The notes: generated by a model from the sequence alone, not told the origin. DNA of 64,000 nt from Curvibacter lanceolatus ATCC 14669 (GCF_000381265.1 NZ_KB906281.1:1-64000), one strand, 5' to 3'. Counted from the stretch's first letter, positions 24,874-32,789 are shown. Numbers and translations: made by a program.

Positions 24874-25272
24874 TCAATCTTTCTGTGGCATCGGCCGTAT
24901 CAAACCTCGGTACGCCACGAAATGGTCGTCCCGATATTGAAGTTCATCACCGATACGCACGACGCGATAACACACAGGTTCGTCCTTGCTGATCTCGGGG
25001 TGCAGCAAGCAGAGTCTGTCGCCCCTGATCGACCAGCGCGCGGGCCTGCGCCGGCCGTTCTCTGAGCGTTCGACGTGCCCATCCGAAAAGTATTTGTGCC
25101 CCCAATGGTGCTCATCAGTCACGTACTTGTCGCTGATGGCCGCACGGATCTGCGGACCGGTGAGTGCGACCTCCTTCGAGATCGCGGGCAGCAGGGCCCC
25201 TGCGATGGACATGTGCAGGAAGGTTCGGGCAAGGGGCTTGCCGACCTGATTCAGAACTTCAAATAGTTTCAT
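24874..25272 (-). CDS. Small protein ending the chromate operon (paralogue 1), possibly exported
   Basis: From ATG 25272 the product is 132 residues. The start carries a hydrophobic stretch (TFLHMSIAGALLPAI) that may be a signal. The rest is LTGPQIRAAISDKYVTDEHH, GHKYFSDGHVERSENG, WSIRGDRLCLL and a second Cys after 12 residues (EPVCYRVV). The order LTGPQI-...-DG-...-W-x-I-x-G-x-x-LC-...-C is shared with the adjacent gene at 25371, so the two are tandem paralogues. The frame remains open upstream to 25536, but that part overlaps the neighbouring gene in antisense-like composition. Family not recognised. Confidence 0.65.
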   Translation of the reverse strand: MKLFEVLNQVGKPLARTFLHMSIAGALLPAISKEVALTGPQIRAAISDKYVTDEHHWGHKYFSDGHVERSENGRRRPARWSIRGDRLCLLHPEISKDEPVCYRVVRIGDELQYRDDHFVAYRGLIRPMPQKD

Positions 25273-25370
25273 GACGATAGGGGGCTTGCATCGCGGGGCC
25301 CCCTGATACCGGTGGTCGTTTGGGTGGCCACTGTGGGGATGCAGGGGTGCAGTCGCTCCGGCTCGGGGAC

Positions 25371-25751
25371 TCAATCGAATGGGAATTTGGGTGACAACGG
25401 TTCTGGGGTGACCTCGTAGAGGTCTTGTCCCTGGGCGCGCAACACATAGGTCTTGCCCTTGCGCAACACGGTCCAGCATTCGGGGGCGGCGCTCTCGTTG
25501 ATCCTCACGCACAGTTCGTTGCCAACAATCTTCCAACGCCCTCGGTGCGGGTGTCCGAGTTCAATGGACTTTGTTCGTCCATCGGGAAGCAGATAGGCGG
25601 ACCAGTGCGCCCCTTCTGAAATCACTTTGCCCGCAAAGGCTGCTTTGATCTGCGGGCCGGTGAGTTCCGTGAGGCTGGGGGCGCCCGATGCCCCTGTGCA
25701 GATTGAGAAGAGCACGAGTGCAGCCAGAGAAAAGCGGGCTGTAGAAGTCAT
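25371..25751 (-). CDS. Small exported protein of the chromate operon (paralogue 2)
   Basis: The 126-residue product from ATG 25751 has a signal peptide (SLAALVLFSICTGASGA). The mature domain reads LTELTGPQIKAAFAGKVISE, AYLLPDGRTKSIELGHPHRG, RWKIVGNELCVRINESAAPE, CWTVLRKGKTYVLRAQG. Two conserved cysteines flank a 10-residue loop and may form a disulfide. It starts 8 bases after the ChrB-like gene stop and is clearly in the chromate transcription unit; the paralogue follows 98 bases later. Function unknown; the pairing suggests a periplasmic chromate or oxidative-stress role (inference). Confidence 0.7.
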   Translation of the reverse strand: MTSTARFSLAALVLFSICTGASGAPSLTELTGPQIKAAFAGKVISEGAHWSAYLLPDGRTKSIELGHPHRGRWKIVGNELCVRINESAAPECWTVLRKGKTYVLRAQGQDLYEVTPEPLSPKFPFD

Positions 25752-25759
25752 CGTGCAAG

Positions 25760-26218
25760 TCAGGCCGCTATGACAGGTGGCCAATTGTGCGTTTCTGCCT
25801 GGCATGAACGGCACCAGGCATAAAGGGCGTCGTACATCACCATCCCATGCTGAAGCATTTCGTGGTCGTCACTGAAGTTGCGTGACAGCCCAAGCGAGAG
25901 CGCATAGAGCCCCGCCGATTGAGGCGTCAGGTCGAGCCTGGAAGTGTCTGCGCCGCGCACGATCTCGGCCAACTGGCGCAGCGCCGGGTCATCCAAACCG
26001 TACTTGGTGAGAAACGCATCAAAGCTGCACAACTCACCAACATGGCTCAGTTCGACGTCCGGGATATCGTAGGGAATGGCGCCAGTGGTCTGGGCAATGC
26101 TGAGCACCTCACCGGTCGGCACATAAAGAAACTGGGGCTCCTGGTCGATGAATCGCGCAATCAGCCAGGGGCAGGCGATCCGATCGATCTTTGGTCGTTC
26201 GCGGGTGATCCATTTCAT
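25760..26218 (-). CDS. Stand-alone ChrB-like C-terminal domain protein
   Basis: The 152-residue protein reads MKWITRERPKIDRIACPWLI, ARFIDQEPQFLYVPTGEVLS, PYDIPDVELSHVGELCSFDA, and matches the C-terminal half of chromate-resistance protein ChrB; the same pattern occurs in ChrB encoded at 28386 (DRVASAWLIQRFIDPSARFL; GATFSHVGDRVTFEVLLASF). It lacks the N-terminal DNA-binding half, so it is more likely an enzyme or accessory factor than a repressor. It starts 4 bases after the SOD-rhodanese gene and takes the place chrF occupies in some other operons. Confidence 0.85.
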   Translation of the reverse strand: MKWITRERPKIDRIACPWLIARFIDQEPQFLYVPTGEVLSIAQTTGAIPYDIPDVELSHVGELCSFDAFLTKYGLDDPALRQLAEIVRGADTSRLDLTPQSAGLYALSLGLSRNFSDDHEMLQHGMVMYDALYAWCRSCQAETHNWPPVIAA

Positions 26219-26222
26219 GGTG

Positions 26223-27131
26223 CTACTCCTTTGTTTCCAACTTCACGCCTGCGGCACGACAGGCTTCGATACCACCCGCCACAAAACGCGCGTCCAGGCC
26301 ACGTGCTTGAAGTGCAAGTGCCACCGACTGACTGACCTCGTGGCCGCGAACGCAGTACACGAGGACGGGTTTGGAAGCATCGAGTTCCGGGCTCCATTGG
26401 GCCAATAGCGCGGGGTCGCGCCAGATGGCTCCTGCCAAGCGGTCAGGTGTCTGTGTGTAGGCAGCCGAACGACGCACGTCGATGAGCTGCGCGCCGTCAT
26501 CGATTTCGTGAGGCGTTGCTGAGAAGGACCGCGCGTCCGCCTCGACAGCAGCGGCATAACGCCGCGCAACGGACTCCCACCGGATGTTTTGCATGAAGGC
26601 ATCCACATAGGCGGCCGCCTTGGCGCCGAAATCCATGTGGTAGGCGTGCTCGTACATGTCCAACGCCAGAATCGGCGTGGCTCCGGCCAGCAGGTGCGTG
26701 TGATCGGCGGCCCAATGGGTGATCAGTCGCGCCTCTCGGGTTGACCAAGACAGCAATGCCCAGCCTGAGCCCCCTCCCATGGCCTTGGCCAGCGCGGTGA
26801 ATTCCGCTTGCCAACGGTCAGCGCTGCCAAAGTCGCGCGTCAGGGCCACGCTCAGGCCCGAGTCGGCTAAGGCCCCGCCGCCGCCCAACGCGTCGAAATA
26901 CAGCTCGTGGAGCCAGGCTGAGTTGGCAGCGATCAATTCCTCTCGCTTGAGCCCATTGACGACAAAGCCCGATGCGGTAGGCCAATCCAACTGTGCCAAT
27001 TGCTGTCGAATGGCGCCCAGGCGTTTGACAGCGCCGGTGTAGTTGTTGGCATGGTGGCTGACGATCAGTTTCTCCGACAAGCCGCTGAGGGCTGTTGGAT
27101 CGAGGGTGAGGGGGCGCAGTTGCAGTTCCAT
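26223..27131 (-). CDS. Fusion of Fe/Mn superoxide dismutase (ChrC) and rhodanese (ChrE)
   Basis: Residues 1 to about 200 form an Fe/Mn-SOD domain with ligands His26/27 (VSHHANNYTGAVKRL), His in NSAWLHELYFDALGG, and Asp and His in LALDMYEHAYHMDFG. Residues about 210-302 form a rhodanese domain (AQLIDVRRSAAYTQTPDRLA; PVLVYCVRGHEVSQSVALAL) with the catalytic-loop Cys in YCVRGHE. In Cupriavidus these are separate genes, chrC and chrE. Superoxide arises when chromate is reduced, which explains the SOD part; the rhodanese partner is less clear. It lies 27 bases after chrA. Confidence 0.9.
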   Translation of the reverse strand: MELQLRPLTLDPTALSGLSEKLIVSHHANNYTGAVKRLGAIRQQLAQLDWPTASGFVVNGLKREELIAANSAWLHELYFDALGGGGALADSGLSVALTRDFGSADRWQAEFTALAKAMGGGSGWALLSWSTREARLITHWAADHTHLLAGATPILALDMYEHAYHMDFGAKAAAYVDAFMQNIRWESVARRYAAAVEADARSFSATPHEIDDGAQLIDVRRSAAYTQTPDRLAGAIWRDPALLAQWSPELDASKPVLVYCVRGHEVSQSVALALQARGLDARFVAGGIEACRAAGVKLETKE

Positions 27132-27158
27132 TTGATCGCTCCTTGGTGTGCTTTTTGG

Positions 27159-28361
27159 TCAGATGGGCGTGACCAGCGGATGCACGATCAGTCCGATCAC
27201 CGCAGCCACCGCCACAACGGCCGGCTCAGGAATCTTTTTGAAGCGCCACAGGACTGCTGCGGTCGCCAAGGCCAGTGCTGCCGTGATCCAATCCGTGATC
27301 GAACGCTGCCCGATCACGACCACGGCACCGGCAATTGAGCCAATGGCTGCAGCGGTAACGCCATCAACAAAGGCGACAACATCTGGACGCTTGCCGTACT
27401 TCTTGAAGTAGGGGGCAGGGATCACGGTGAACAGATAGCAAGGCACAAAAGTGGCCAGGGCAGCCGTCACAGCACCCCAAAAGCCTGACACTAGAAAGCC
27501 GATGAAGCCCGTCGTGATGACCACCGGCCCCGGCGTGATCATGGCCACGGCCACAGCGTCCACGAACTGACGGTCAGTCAACCAGCCGTATTCCTTGACG
27601 ACACCGCCATACAGGAAGGGCACGATCGCCAGGCCGCTACCGAAGACGAAGCTACCGGCGTATGCGAAATAGAGGCCGATCTGCTTGAGCTTTGTCCAAT
27701 CGACGGTGTTCAATGCCAGCAATCCAAGCAACGGCGTTGCTGCCTCGTTCAGGTTGCCGCCGCGTTTGAGCCATGCTGGAGGCGCACGCCAGAACCACAC
27801 CAGAACACCGGCTGCGAGGAACAGCCAGACCTCTTCGGACCGGGTGATCACGGTGACGGCCGCGCTCACCAGAAAAATAGGCCATAGCAATTTGTCCTTG
27901 CCGATGCTTTTACTGGTTAACTTGTACGCGCTCATGGCGATGATGCCGATCACGGCTGCGCCCACGCCATAGAACACGGACTGCATCCAGCCGATGCCTC
28001 CGTAGGCCGTGTAGGCGGCGCCCAGCCCGACCACCATCAGGAAGGACGGCAGCACGAAGGCCACACCGACCAAGGAGGCTCCGATGAAGCGAAAGTGGAC
28101 ATAGCCGAGGTAGATCGCCAACTGAGCGGCGAGCGGCCCGGGCATCAGCTGGGCCAAGGCCAAGCCTTCCTTGTAGCCCGTGTCCGTGATCCACTTACGC
28201 TGCTCCACCAGGTCGCGATACATGTAGCCCGCCAGGGCGACAGGTCCGCCAAAGCCCCAGGTGCCCAGGGCCAGCATGTAGCGCACAAGTTGCCACAGGG
28301 TGTAGCCAGGGGCGGATGGGGCGCCGGAAGCAGGCTCCTCCGTTGGGTTGAGATTGGTCAT
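27159..28361 (-). CDS. chrA: Chromate efflux transporter ChrA
   Basis: The 400-residue protein has two homologous CHR halves. The N-terminal one shows LGTWGFGGPVALAGYMYRDL and LAQLMPGPLAAQLAIYLGYV; the C-terminal one shows FVFGSGLAIVPFLYGGVVKE and AVAMITPGPVVITTGFIGFL. The repeated PGP motifs and FG(S/G)G starts are hallmarks of the long-chain CHR family, about 400 residues, with 10-13 TMs. It expels chromate, driven by the membrane potential. It starts 24 bases after the chrB stop. Confidence 0.94.
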   Translation of the reverse strand: MTNLNPTEEPASGAPSAPGYTLWQLVRYMLALGTWGFGGPVALAGYMYRDLVEQRKWITDTGYKEGLALAQLMPGPLAAQLAIYLGYVHFRFIGASLVGVAFVLPSFLMVVGLGAAYTAYGGIGWMQSVFYGVGAAVIGIIAMSAYKLTSKSIGKDKLLWPIFLVSAAVTVITRSEEVWLFLAAGVLVWFWRAPPAWLKRGGNLNEAATPLLGLLALNTVDWTKLKQIGLYFAYAGSFVFGSGLAIVPFLYGGVVKEYGWLTDRQFVDAVAVAMITPGPVVITTGFIGFLVSGFWGAVTAALATFVPCYLFTVIPAPYFKKYGKRPDVVAFVDGVTAAAIGSIAGAVVVIGQRSITDWITAALALATAAVLWRFKKIPEPAVVAVAAVIGLIVHPLVTPI

Positions 28362-28385
28362 ATTCGTTCCTGCGGTTGTAAGTTG

Positions 28386-29348
28386 CTATGTATTTCGGTG
28401 GGTCGAGAAATGGGCATAAAGCGAGTCCAGCACGCCACCCACATCGGATAACAGGGCGTCGTCATCCGGCCAGCGCTTGCGCGCACCGGCCAGTACAGCC
28501 TCAAAGCCCCCCGCCTCCGGTGTTGTTGCGCCCCCTACATCAAGGGCATGCACCATGGCTCCCAAACGCAAGAGACCACGATCACCGTCGAGACCAAAAC
28601 TTGCCAACAGCACCTCAAACGTCACCCGGTCGCCAACATGGGAGAAGGTCGCACCGTCGAAATCAAAGCCCAATGCTTCAGGGGGACAGTCGGCAGGGGA
28701 TTCCAGCCAAAGAAAGCGTGCGCTTGGGTCGATGAAGCGCTGGATGAGCCAGGCACTTGCCACACGATCGACCCAGAGATGGCGGCGTGTTGCCCAGAGT
28801 CGCCCCTGGTACTGCATGCGATCGCGTCTGGCGATGCGGCCAGCCGCAGCTTGAGGTTCGCCGGGTGACTGCAAGGCTTCTACGGCATTCGTGAAGTCCC
28901 GCCACTGGGCCTCGGCGCGGATGGAGGCTTCGCCTGGAAAGAAATCGATCTTGCGGATGGACTCGTAGGCACGCCCGTGCCGACGCAGCAATCGCTGACG
29001 TTCGGCTGCGGGAAGCGTGGGTAGAGGCTGGCGGGCTTGTGCCAACTCCTCCAGCCAGGGCGTGTAGTCGGCCGACCGATCAAACAGGGCTTGAAAGGCA
29101 GCTTGCTCGGCCATGTTCTTGGCGTGCACCTGCAACAGCCAGGCTTGCCCGCCATCCTGCAGTGCATCGTCGGCCAGTGCTTGCAGCTGGTTGGCCTGTT
29201 CCACGTGCGCGGGCAGCAGATAGGTACCGTCACGCAGTGCAGCACAGCCCAGTGTTTTGACGGCACGCCAAATCCGCATACGAGCCGTGGCGCTTGCTGA
29301 GGGAAGGCTGACGACCAACGCCAACCAAGAGTCTATGGGACGAATCAT
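28386..29348 (-). CDS. chrB: Chromate-sensing regulator ChrB
   Basis: The 320-residue protein starts with the ChrB N-terminal domain (WLALVVSLPSASATARMRIW; RAVKTLGCAALRDGTYLLPA). It ends in the ChrB C-terminal domain (RRHLWVDRVASAWLIQRFID; PEALGFDFDGATFSHVGDRV). ChrB has been described as a chromate-responsive repressor of chr operons. It is first in the operon, and a near-perfect palindrome lies 38 bases upstream of its start. Full length; no damage seen. Confidence 0.93.
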   Translation of the reverse strand: MIRPIDSWLALVVSLPSASATARMRIWRAVKTLGCAALRDGTYLLPAHVEQANQLQALADDALQDGGQAWLLQVHAKNMAEQAAFQALFDRSADYTPWLEELAQARQPLPTLPAAERQRLLRRHGRAYESIRKIDFFPGEASIRAEAQWRDFTNAVEALQSPGEPQAAAGRIARRDRMQYQGRLWATRRHLWVDRVASAWLIQRFIDPSARFLWLESPADCPPEALGFDFDGATFSHVGDRVTFEVLLASFGLDGDRGLLRLGAMVHALDVGGATTPEAGGFEAVLAGARKRWPDDDALLSDVGGVLDSLYAHFSTHRNT

Positions 29349-29386
29349 GGCGGCAGCTTAGTTTGCCGTTGCGATTGCTGCAATGC

Positions 29387-29402
29387 TGTAGTGATCTCTA
29401 CA
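29387..29402 (-). promoter_or_regulatory. Palindromic candidate ChrB operator
   Basis: TGTAGTGATCTCTACA is a 16-base inverted repeat, perfect except for one central T/T pair. It lies 38 bases upstream of the chrB start and downstream of a truncated DUF1329 gene. Position and symmetry suggest the binding site of a dimeric regulator, with ChrB the obvious candidate; no binding data are available here. Confidence 0.55.
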
Positions 29403-29432
29403 AATTACGAGTCTTTCTTGATTCGCGTCAAG

Positions 29433-29897
29433 TTAGGGCTCGAACAGAATCCTTAAGTAGGTTCCTCGTTCCATTGCTACTCGAACCTCTTCTCCTGCCT
29501 TTGCGGTCCCACGGACTTTCAGATCCGAGGCTGTCGGATAGACATCCACACGGAAGCTGTTTGGGTAGCGTTGCATCAACTGCTTGACGCCGTCCGGGAG
29601 GCGCGCTGCGTGCTCTTGGACATTTTTTGCGTCCACGCTGTAAACAGCCTTGTCTGAGGCGAACGGATCGGGCCGACGACCGCCATTGATGAATCCAGGC
29701 GTGACGGTCGTCAGACCTCCGTTCCAGGCCGGGATGGTGCCGTCCTTGTTGGCGGCCTTTTCTGCCCCCATCGGGGTAAGAGCGGCCTTGAGGGCTGCGG
29801 CTTCTTCGGCCGAAACGGCTGCATGGGCCGCGGCATATGCAAGAGTCAGAGCAATCGATAAAGCGGCGAGGCCGCTCAGTTTGTGGTTACGGTTCAT
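29433..29897 (-). pseudogene. Truncated DUF1329 outer-membrane-lipoprotein-like gene
   Basis: The frame encodes a signal peptide (SIALTLAYAAAHAAVSAEEA) and the first about 130 residues of a DUF1329 protein (LKAALTPMGAEKAANKDGTI, PAWNGGLTTVTPGF, FASDKAVYSVDAKN). Full DUF1329 proteins are about 450 residues, so two-thirds are lost at 29433, near the junction with the chromate operon. DUF1329 genes normally follow a DUF1302 gene, and such a relic lies directly upstream at 29911. Confidence 0.8.
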
Positions 29898-29910
29898 GGT
29901 GATCACAGGG

Positions 29911-30117
29911 TCAAAAGGTGTACGTGAGGGAAGCCGACACAAAGTCGCGATCCTTGAGGGTTTGGGCCCAGGTATAGGCGCCGTTCTGATTCGCGTTGTT
30001 GAACGTGTTCGCTGGACCGAAATAGTGGGTGTAGGCCATCGAGAAACGCCACGCGTCGCGGTAGATGGCATTGACCCCAATGGATAGATAGAAATCTGGC
30101 AGAGAAGTACCGAAACA
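29911..30117 (-). pseudogene. C-terminal relic of a DUF1302 outer-membrane protein
   Basis: The last about 65 residues (FYLSIGVNAIYRDAWRFSMA, YTHYFGPANTFNNANQNGAY, DFVSASLTYTF) form beta strands that end in an aromatic residue, as in DUF1302 porin-like proteins. The N-terminal about 500 residues are absent; at about 30117 the sequence switches to a GntR fragment. It lies 13 bases upstream of the DUF1329 relic, preserving the usual DUF1302-DUF1329 order. Confidence 0.7.
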
Positions 30118-30329
30118 GTTCAACTGACGTACCGACAAGCCAGGGACGGAACATTACAGATGAACACCGACAGTTGATGGAAGCGGTCATGGGCAAGGAT
30201 GCAGGCCTGGCCTGCAAGATCCTTGAAGACCATTTTTGGCAAACAGCCAACATCATTCTCGAGGCTGGCTTTGGCCAACTCAGTAGTCACTTTTCCAGCG
30301 CCACCAGCACTCGAAAGGCGACTGGATGA
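30117..30329 (+). pseudogene. C-terminal fragment of a GntR (FCD) regulator
   Basis: The frame reads DEHRQLMEAVMGKDAGLACK, ILEDHFWQTANIILEAG, the last helices of an FCD ligand-binding domain, where the (E/D)H-x-x-L-x-A-(x6)-A pattern is characteristic. The winged helix and most of FCD are missing, and the frame ends at a TGA (30327-30329) after unrelated residues. The flanking junctions show it was brought in or cut by rearrangement. Confidence 0.65.
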
Positions 30330-30429
30330 TGTCTTCAAGCGTCTGAACAAGCCCAGCCTTCCAACTGACGCCAAGTCCTTCATGGAAGTTCTTGGGAATC
30401 TATTGAGGCCGGTCGAATCCAGAGTCTGA
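30330..30429 (+). other. Unidentified coding-like remnant
   Basis: In one frame this stretch reads DVFKRLNKPSLPTDAKSFME, VLGNLLRPVESRV and then stops. The composition looks like protein, but there is no start and no family recognised. It follows the GntR fragment in a different frame and may be its damaged continuation or another relic. Confidence 0.25.
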
Positions 30430-30514
30430 CTGAACCTCGGAATCGTCTGGCATGCCTCATAGCCAGGCGACCTTCTGGATGAAGCTGAATCTAAAATGAA
30501 TCGGCAAAATCTGC

Positions 30515-30688
30515 ATGCGAGCGGGACTCCCTCACATCACCTTGCACGGTCTTCGTCGATCTTTCCAGCCCCTCACTGAATGGCTCGACATCCCTGCAGG
30601 GGTTGTCCCACAGATCATGAGCAACAAGCCCAGTGCACCCGCTGAGAAGCACTACGCATTGGCAAGATGGGCCTTGTTCGGATGCTGA
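30515..30688 (+). pseudogene. C-terminal remnant of a second tyrosine recombinase
   Basis: The frame encodes AGLPHITLHGLRRSFQPLTE, WLDIPAGVVPQIMSNKPSAP, AEKHYALARWALFGC. The HGLRRSF box (catalytic His and Arg) and AEKHY (tyrosine nucleophile position) identify an integrase of the phage/ICE type. Upstream residues are missing (an in-frame TGA at 30497) and the usual C-terminal tail after KHY is altered. It is a different integrase lineage from the fragment at 2454. Confidence 0.72.
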
Positions 30689-30830
30689 CCTTGCAACCAA
30701 CCCACTACAGCCCACTCGGCAAAGCCAAGGGGCGAACCCCTCGGTGGTTTTGTCGGGACTGTCATTCCTTGTGTTTGGAAAGACAGAGGCTTGGCGTGGG
30801 CACCACGCCTAAAGCGGCATCAGATCGACT

Positions 30831-31437
30831 TCATCCACGCGCCTCGGCCGACGCCATGGCGTCGTAGTCCGGCGAGCGCAGCAGCGCATGGAGCTGGCGG
30901 CGGCGCACGCCCATGTTGCCGCCGTCATACAGGGGGAAGCACAGAGCGTCCTGCATAAGACCGGCCAGCGGGTACAGGTCGGTGTAGGCGTCCACGCCGA
31001 CCACTCGCAGTGGTGTCGTAGACGGCCTGCACGCACAGCTCCGAACAGTGGACTTTGGCAATGATGGCCGGTTCACGGCTACGCCCCTCTGTGAGATCGA
31101 GCTGGTGGCAGGCTTTCCAGGTCAGGTAGCGCGCGGCCTCGATGCGCATCTTGATGTCGGCAAGCATGAAACCGACGTTCTGGTGCTCAATCACAGGCAC
31201 AGTGCCGGAGCGCTTGTCGGTCCGCGAGAACTGCAGCGCTATGTCGAAGGCCGTGCGCATCACGCCCACGCATGCCGCGCCAATGAGGGCTGCCGTCCAG
31301 GCGAAGGCGCCCTCCACCATGGCAATGCCATCGCCAGGTTTGCCCACGATGGGACCTGGATGCGTGAGCAGTGCGGTCCAATCCCTGCCGCCGCCGACCC
31401 CAAGAAATTGGTTTCTTCGAAGAATACCGTGGACTGA
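30831..31437 (-). pseudogene. Acyl-CoA dehydrogenase, truncated and frameshifted
   Basis: Reading from about 31437, the frame gives GKPGDGIAMVEGAFAWTAAL, IGAACVGVMRTAFDIALQFS, GTVPVIEHQNVGFMLADIKM, RIEAARYLTWKACHQLD, the helical C-terminal domain of an acyl-CoA dehydrogenase. Near 31018 the reading shifts, and the protein continues as VVGVDAYTDLYPLAGLMQDA, LCFPLYDGGNMGVRRRQLHA to the stop at 30831. The N-terminal half is absent. It cannot make a working enzyme. Confidence 0.8.
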
Positions 31438-31536
31438 ACAACCGTCACCAAAGTCAATCCTAGAATTTTTCAATCACATATCCCCCTCTTGAGCTGAACT
31501 AGGTAGGCCCCATTCCAGCCTGTCTCCAGCCCCATG

Positions 31537-31570
31537 CCCCGCTCGGCCTTATGCCCAGCGGGGTTTCTTT
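31537..31570 (+). terminator. GC hairpin with T-run before an ICE cargo gene
   Basis: CCCCGCT (31537-31543) pairs with AGCGGGG (31557-31563), followed by TTTCTTT. It lies 28 bases upstream of ATG 31599, so it could act as a terminator for incoming transcription or as a leader attenuator. The loop contains GGCCTTATGCC, which recurs at 32180. Confidence 0.6.
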
Positions 31571-31598
31571 TGTCCCCTCACCTCAGGAGAAATTTGTG

Positions 31599-31730
31599 AT
31601 GTTTCCAAGCCCCTCCCCCATGGACTGCCTGTCCGCCTTCGTCGTGGTGTTCGCCTTGGGCACGCTCACCGCTCTGGCGGCTCAGCGCATGACCACCTCT
31701 TCGCGGCCCGGTTGCCCCCATGCGAACTGA
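31599..31730 (+). CDS. 43-residue membrane protein of the ICE cargo region
   Basis: The peptide (MFPSPSPMDCLSAFVVVFAL, GTLTALAAQRMTTSSRPGC) has one hydrophobic helix and is preceded by AGGAGA at 9-14 bases. Its stop lies inside the next gene, which starts at 31720, so the two are coupled by an 11-base overlap. The coupling and ribosome site support expression. No family recognised. Confidence 0.55.
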   Translation: MFPSPSPMDCLSAFVVVFALGTLTALAAQRMTTSSRPGCPHAN

Positions 31731-32058
31731 ATGCCCTCGCTGCCACAGCGAACAATCTGCCGAACTGGCCTGGGGCCGCAAGACCGGCGGCGTCATTGGC
31801 CTGCTGGCCGGGGTTGCCGCTGGCTCGGTCGGCCTCGGTGCTGTCGCGTCCACCGGTCCCGACTGGGACATTCCGGCCTTGGCCGGATCAGCCTCATCCT
31901 CCAGCCCGGTTGGACAGTTGATCCTGAGCGCACTGGTCGGTGCCACCGCGGGTTGTGCAATAGGCGCCCGCCTGGGTGAAGCCATCGACGAGCACCTGCT
32001 GCACAACCGCCGCTGCCTGGAATGCGGTCACCGCTACAGCGTCAGCCGAAGCTGCTGA
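31720..32058 (+). CDS. Small Gly-rich membrane protein with flanking CxxC motifs
   Basis: The 112-residue product begins with MRTECPRCHSEQ and ends with RRCLECGHRYSVSRSC, so a CxxC pair sits at each end and may form one zinc ribbon. Between them is a glycine-rich hydrophobic region (TGGVIGLLAGVAAGSVGLGA; GQLILSALVGATAGCAIGAR) like a glycine-zipper membrane hairpin. The arrangement resembles small hypothetical proteins on integrative elements. Function unknown. Confidence 0.65.
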   Translation: MRTECPRCHSEQSAELAWGRKTGGVIGLLAGVAAGSVGLGAVASTGPDWDIPALAGSASSSSPVGQLILSALVGATAGCAIGARLGEAIDEHLLHNRRCLECGHRYSVSRSC

Positions 32059-32151
32059 CGGGCGTTCACCGTTGAATCCTGGGCAGTTGGCTCCAAATTC
32101 GCGGGCTTTGCGCCCTCCCCAGCCCCCTGCATTTCAATCCTCTCAGTTGTC

Positions 32152-32182
32152 AGGCCCCGCGTGCCCCTTGGGTACTCGGGGC
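32152..32182 (+). other. Leader hairpin before radC relic
   Basis: GGCCCCG (32152-32158) pairs with CGGGGCC (32176-32182). The bases after it, CCTTATGCC, repeat a stretch found in the hairpin at 31537. It lies in the 206-base gap before the RadC frame. No T-run follows directly. Confidence 0.45.
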
Positions 32183-32264
32183 CTTATGCCGTCTGGGTTG
32201 CGATGTTTGGGGGCCTTCTTCCATTTGTTTCCCACTGCTCTGGCCTTGGGCCAAGGAGGTTTTC

Positions 32265-32789
32265 ATGGACGGTTCTTGTTCCTCTGGTAGTGCTGTTGCG
32301 GCTGCCAGTTCTGCTTGTGCGTCATCGGTGGTTTGTTCTGGCATGCCCACCTATTCCCGCGCGCCCGTGGTGCAGGAAGCTCTGTCCCACCTGGAGCGCT
32401 CGGTGCGGCACAGCTACTTCCTGCATGGCCCCTGTGCCGTTCGGGATTTTCTGCGGGTGCTGCTGGCTGATCGGCCCCACGAGGTGTTCACCGTGGTGTT
32501 CCTGGACGCCCAGAACCAGGTCATTGATGCCTTGGAGATGTTCCGTGGCTCCCTGACCCAGACCTCGGTCTACCCCCGAGAGGTGGTGATCTAGTCCCTG
32601 GCCCGCCAGGCCAGTGGCGTGATTCTGGCCCACAACCACCCCAGCGGCTCACCCGAGCCCTCCACCGCCGACATCGCTCTCACCAAAACCCTGCAGTCCG
32701 CCCTGTCCTTGGTGGATGTGCGCGTGCTTGATCACTTCATCGTCACCCGCAGCGGTCTGGTCAGCCTGGCCGAGCGCGGCTTGATCTGA
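32265..32789 (+). pseudogene. radC: RadC/JAB-domain gene interrupted by an in-frame TAG
   Basis: Residues before the stop read HSYFLHGPCAVRDFLRVLLA, FTVVFLDAQNQVIDALEMFR and SLTQTSVYPREVVI. After TAG at 32592-32594 the same frame continues [40 protein letters not shown] and stops at 32789. The second part holds the JAMM metal site HNHPSG-x7-D. Relatives have Lys (REVVK) where TAG stands, so a single AAG to TAG change would explain it. Either the gene is dead or it depends on amber readthrough. It sits in an ICE cargo block. Confidence 0.85.
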
